From the NCBI GenBank assembly GCA_031285405.1, contig JAITWH010000044.1:1-64000 (forward strand): a stretch of DNA of 64,000 nucleotides, in the 5' to 3' direction. The position numbers were made by a program, and so were the translations under genes. Shown piece after piece: positions 61,246-64,000 of this stretch (within the stretch, counting starts at the first letter, position 1; each line of letters begins with the position of its first letter). A model generated the notes under the pieces. That model was given only the letters and a program-made list of their open reading frames with translations, made no database searches and was not told the origin of the DNA. This stretch comes from Alistipes sp. GTDB taxonomy: Bacteria > Bacteroidota > Bacteroidia > Bacteroidales > Rikenellaceae.

Positions 61246-62274
61246 ATGAGCAGTGAGATAATTTTCATGGGAGGCTTCCTCGTCTTGGTGACGGCGATGC
61301 TGGCCATCGACTTGGGGTTGGTCAACAAGAAGGATCACGTGGTGTCGCTGCGCGAGGCGCTCACTTGGACGTGTGTGTGGATCGGCACGGCGATGCTGTT
61401 CTACCTCTTCCTGCTCTTCCGCGGCGAGCTGCTGCACGGCGTGACCGACCTGTCGGGCGCCGAGCTGGCGGAGTATCGTCGCACGCTGTCGCTGGAGTAT
61501 CTGACGGGCTACCTGATAGAGAAGGCGCTGTCGATCGACAACATCTTTGTGATGATAATGATCTTCCTGAGCTTTCGCGTCGAGCCGCGCTACTACCACA
61601 AAATCCTGTTCTGGGGCATTCTCGGAGCGGTGGTGATGCGTTTCGCGTTTATCTTCACGGCGGCGGCGCTCGTTTCGCGGTTCGCTTGGGTGCTTTGGAT
61701 ATTCGGAGTGATACTCGTCGTATCGGGCATCAAGATGTTTTTCCACAAAGAGGGCGACGAGTCGGTCGACATGAAACGCCACCCTGTGGTGCGGTTCGTC
61801 TCGAAGCGTTTCCGCATGACCCGCAGCGACTACGACGGCCGGTTCTTCGTGCGACTGCGGAATCACTTGTATCTGACGCCTCTGTTTCTGGTGCTGTTGG
61901 TAATCGAGGGATCGGATGTGATCTTCGCGGTGGACAGCATTCCGGCGATATTCTCGGTCACCTTAGACCCCTACATCGTCTTCTTCTCCAACATCTTCGC
62001 GATTCTGGGGCTGCGTTCGTTGTTCTTCGTGCTGAGCGGCATCATGGACAAGTTCGCATGGCTGAAGACGGGACTGGCGGTGCTGCTCACCTTCATCGGA
62101 GCAAAGATGCTGCTGCCCGTCGTCGGAACCAAACTCTTTCCGCTAATCGGCGCGCCCGCATTTGACGGCCACATCTCGACACCGGTGTCGCTTGCGATAA
62201 TCGTGGGGATTTTGGCGGTGAGTGTCGTGGCGTCGCTCGTCTTCCCGCCCAAGCCGAAAGAGCTTACCTATTAA
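61246..62274 (+). CDS. TerC/Alx-family membrane protein
   Basis: 342 residues, about nine membrane segments. KALSIDNIFVMIMIFLSF and EGSDVIFAVDSIPAIFSVT carry the acidic intramembrane residues typical of TerC; FFSNIFAILGLRSLFFVLSG follows. Family members export metals such as Mn2+ (some linked to tellurite resistance). The last 4 bp overlap the convergent small gene. Confidence 0.93.
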   Translation: MSSEIIFMGGFLVLVTAMLAIDLGLVNKKDHVVSLREALTWTCVWIGTAMLFYLFLLFRGELLHGVTDLSGAELAEYRRTLSLEYLTGYLIEKALSIDNIFVMIMIFLSFRVEPRYYHKILFWGILGAVVMRFAFIFTAAALVSRFAWVLWIFGVILVVSGIKMFFHKEGDESVDMKRHPVVRFVSKRFRMTRSDYDGRFFVRLRNHLYLTPLFLVLLVIEGSDVIFAVDSIPAIFSVTLDPYIVFFSNIFAILGLRSLFFVLSGIMDKFAWLKTGLAVLLTFIGAKMLLPVVGTKLFPLIGAPAFDGHISTPVSLAIIVGILAVSVVASLVFPPKPKELTY

Positions 62275-62597
62275 ATAAGGGGAAGTTTGATAGACAGCCC
62301 GCCCCACTGATTAACAAAGTGAGACGAGGAGGAGTTCCGACCCTCCGCCGAGACAACGAGTTCGATCTCGAAAGGCGGCGACTTGGCAATGATCTCCGAC
62401 GCGGGGAACTCACGCGCAATGACATACAGGTAGAGGTCGGCATGGTCGCACGGAGGAGTTTCGAGCACGCCGCGTCCGGTGAGGCTCACGTAGTCGCTCA
62501 TCTGCCCGTCGGCGTCGAGACACACGGCGGTCATGTAGACGTCGTACCTCTCCCACTCGGGAAACGCGCTCCGCACCTCTATTCTGAAGCTCTTCAT
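62271..62597 (-). CDS. Small hypothetical protein
   Basis: 108 residues from ATG 62597 (MKSFRIEVRSAFPEWERYDV). Not recognised. Beta-rich, acidic, ends QWGGLSIKLPLI, no signal or membrane segment. A -7-like TAGTTTTG at 62610-62603 is only 5 bp from the ATG, so the message would be nearly leaderless. Convergent with and overlapping the TerC-family gene by 4 bp. Confidence 0.6.
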   Translation of the reverse strand: MKSFRIEVRSAFPEWERYDVYMTAVCLDADGQMSDYVSLTGRGVLETPPCDHADLYLYVIAREFPASEIIAKSPPFEIELVVSAEGRNSSSSHFVNQWGGLSIKLPLI

Positions 62598-62617
62598 GAC
62601 TGCAAAACTACAAAAAT

Positions 62618-62652
62618 TCATGATTCATGATTCATGATTCATAATTTATGAT
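62618..62652. repeat. Single AT-arm (ATTCATG) repeat
   Basis: Four to five tandem ATTCATG-type words between two divergent genes, immediately before the + strand TACATTTG -7 box (62653-62660) of the DUF177 gene. No inverted partner seen nearby. Confidence 0.65.
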
Positions 62653-62660
62653 TACATTTG
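62653..62660 (+). promoter_or_regulatory. Candidate -7 box for the DUF177-rpmF-plsX operon
   Basis: TACATTTG 13 bp before the ATG; no TTTG -33 box at 19-20 bp because the AT-repeat occupies that position. Confidence 0.5.
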
Positions 62661-62673
62661 CACCCCGCAAGTT

Positions 62674-63159
62674 ATGAAACCACGCTACACTATCCCTTAC
62701 AAGGGGCTGAAAGAGGGGACTCACGAGTTCGAGTGGCACGTGGGCGAGAGCTTTTGGGCGGCCCATCCCGAGGGGGGAGTGAAGGGTGGCGACGCGACGG
62801 TGCGGGCGGTGCTCGAAAGGTCGGGGGCGATGAGGCTCACGATCGAGATTGAGGGCGTTGTCGTGGTGGCGTGCGACCGCTGCCTTGAGGACTGCGAGCT
62901 GCCGGTGAACTACCGCGGCCGGTTGGCGGTAAAGGCGTCGGAGGAGGAGCATCCGTTCGAGGGCGACATACTGTGGGTACACCCGCGGGAGGCGCTCATA
63001 GATGTGGAGCAGTATATATACGAGAGCATCGTGCTGAGCCTGCCGCTCCAGAGGGTCCACCCCGAGGATGTCCACGGCCGGCCGCTGTGCAACCCCGCGA
63101 TGCTCGAAAGGTTCAAAATTGTGACCGAGGAGGAGTTTGAAGATTTAACAACAAAATAG
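62674..63159 (+). CDS. DUF177 (YceD-like) protein
   Basis: 161 residues. The CDRCLEDCELPV motif and a following acidic stretch are typical of DUF177/YceD. It sits before rpmF and plsX as in many bacteria; YceD is linked to 23S rRNA/ribosome assembly. The stop abuts an AT-repeat arm. Confidence 0.87.
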   Translation: MKPRYTIPYKGLKEGTHEFEWHVGESFWAAHPEGGVKGGDATVRAVLERSGAMRLTIEIEGVVVVACDRCLEDCELPVNYRGRLAVKASEEEHPFEGDILWVHPREALIDVEQYIYESIVLSLPLQRVHPEDVHGRPLCNPAMLERFKIVTEEEFEDLTTK

Positions 63160-63183
63160 TTATCAATTGTCAATTATCAATTA
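63160..63183 (+). repeat. AT-repeat arm between the DUF177 gene and rpmF
   Basis: TTATCAATTGTCAATTATCA, the element B word set, beginning at the base after the TAG stop. Confidence 0.65.
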
Positions 63184-63191
63184 GCTAAGAT

Positions 63192-63374
63192 ATGGCACAT
63201 CCTAAACACAAAGTCTCGTCCACGCGTCGGGACAAACGCAGAACCCACTACAAGGCCACGGTTCCGACCGTAGCAACCTGTTCGAACTGCGGTTCGCCCG
63301 TACTCTACCACAGGGTCTGCCCCGAGTGCGGCTTCTACCGCGGCAAGTTGGCCGTCGAACAGAAGGCCGAGTAA
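63192..63374 (+). CDS. rpmF: 50S ribosomal protein L32
   Basis: 60 residues. MAHPKHKVSSTRRDKRRTHY is the L32 start; the Zn-type CSNC and CPECG cysteine pairs are both present (Cys4 form). Usual family length, and the usual position between DUF177 and plsX. Confidence 0.97.
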   Translation: MAHPKHKVSSTRRDKRRTHYKATVPTVATCSNCGSPVLYHRVCPECGFYRGKLAVEQKAE

Positions 63375-63420
63375 CGCAACAAGGTTGGGACGGCAAAGTG
63401 ATCCGAACTGAAGGGCGGTC

Positions 63421-64000
63421 ATGGCTGACAAGATGATCCGAATAGGCGTCGACGCCATGGGGGGCGATTTCGCTCCCGAGGCTGTCGTGTTGGGTGCCAT
63501 CGAGGCGGCGAGGATTCTCGCGGCCGATGTGCGTCTGGTGCTGTTCGGCGACGAGGCTGCCATCCGCGCGCTCATGACCCGCGAGGGTGTGGCGCAGGAT
63601 ATGTTCGAGATAGTCCCCACGACCGAGGTGATCACCATGAGCGACCACCCGGCCCAAGCCTTCACCAAGAAGCCCGACTCATCGCTGACAGTGGGCTTCG
63701 GCCACCTAAAGGCGGGCCGCATAGACGGTTTCGCGAGCGCCGGCAACACTGGTGCGATGCTGGTCGGTTCGATGCACACGGTGAGGGCCATCGAGGGGGT
63801 CATCCGTCCGACGATCTCGTCGCAGATTCCCGTCGTCGGGGGTCGCACGGCGCTGCTGTTGGACGTCGGCCTCAACGTCGACTGCAAACCCGACGTGCTC
63901 GACCAGTACGGCATGCTGGGCAGCATCTACGCAGAGAAAGTTCTCGGCATCGAGAATCCGCGCGTCGCACTGCTCAACATCGGCGAGGAGAAGGAGAAGG
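63421..64000 (+). CDS. plsX: Phosphate acyltransferase PlsX (5' part)
   Basis: First ~193 residues visible; the gene continues past the right edge. GVDAMGGDFAPEAVVLGA, KPDSSLTVGF, GFASAGNTGAMLVG and LLLDVGLNVDCKP are PlsX signatures. Makes acyl-phosphate from acyl-ACP for phospholipid synthesis. Follows rpmF by 46 bp. Confidence 0.95.
   Translation, partial: MADKMIRIGVDAMGGDFAPEAVVLGAIEAARILAADVRLVLFGDEAAIRALMTREGVAQDMFEIVPTTEVITMSDHPAQAFTKKPDSSLTVGFGHLKAGRIDGFASAGNTGAMLVGSMHTVRAIEGVIRPTISSQIPVVGGRTALLLDVGLNVDCKPDVLDQYGMLGSIYAEKVLGIENPRVALLNIGEEKEK

Overview
The window looks like a chromosomal segment of a G+C-rich Bacteroidales bacterium, plausibly Rikenellaceae/Alistipes-like (inference from gene families, not a placement). 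Direct support: many genes are preceded by the Bacteroidetes promoter pattern TTTG - about 19-20 bp - TANNTTTG; there is a type V (Fim/Mfa) pilus locus; and BACON, PCMD, ORF6N, DUF3575, DUF4160/DUF2442 and BspA-like leucine-rich families are present.

Layout. 1-1.4 kb: tRNA-Pro, tRNA-Glu, rpsT and tRNA-His on the minus strand. 1.5-29.2 kb: a very large minus-strand fimbrial locus. In transcription order it holds an Mfa1-like fimbrillin (27403-29166), an Mfa2/FimB-like anchor (26226-27317), three giant modular lipoproteins of about 1865, 2227 and 2711 residues, and a DUF3575+OmpA protein. Between the second and third giant genes sits an array of three small cassettes (ORF6N protein; RelE/ParE-type toxin with antitoxin; DUF4160/DUF2442 pair), separated by about 90-bp palindromic repeats. 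29.2-32.8 kb: a long regulatory region and two membrane-tethered AraC-type regulators divergent from the pilus locus. 32.8-39 kb: surface and envelope genes, including a tandemly duplicated Ig-like lipoprotein gene with a duplication scar. 39-46 kb: housekeeping genes fabH, pepT, a cmk-ispH fusion, lnt and folC. 46-53.6 kb: BspA-like protein, C69 peptidase, glycosyltransferase, DUF1266 protein, MFS transporter. 53.6-64 kb: TPR protein, purA, a four-helix-bundle gene, etfB-etfA-acyl-CoA dehydrogenase, TerC, then DUF177-rpmF-plsX (plsX runs off the right edge).

Two things stand out beyond ordinary gene content. First, a dispersed repeat family sits exactly at stop codons: a short GC hairpin with a covarying stem followed by GATTTT..GCTACGC, and/or AT-rich inverted arms. 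It abuts the 3' end of about a dozen genes, lies inside folC, is translated through at the cmk/ispH junction, supplies the glycosyltransferase start codon and surrounds the four-helix-bundle gene. Second, the toxin-antitoxin cassette array inside the pilus locus has attC-like inter-cassette palindromes.

All positions and motifs were read by eye. Family names come from motif recognition, with no database search.
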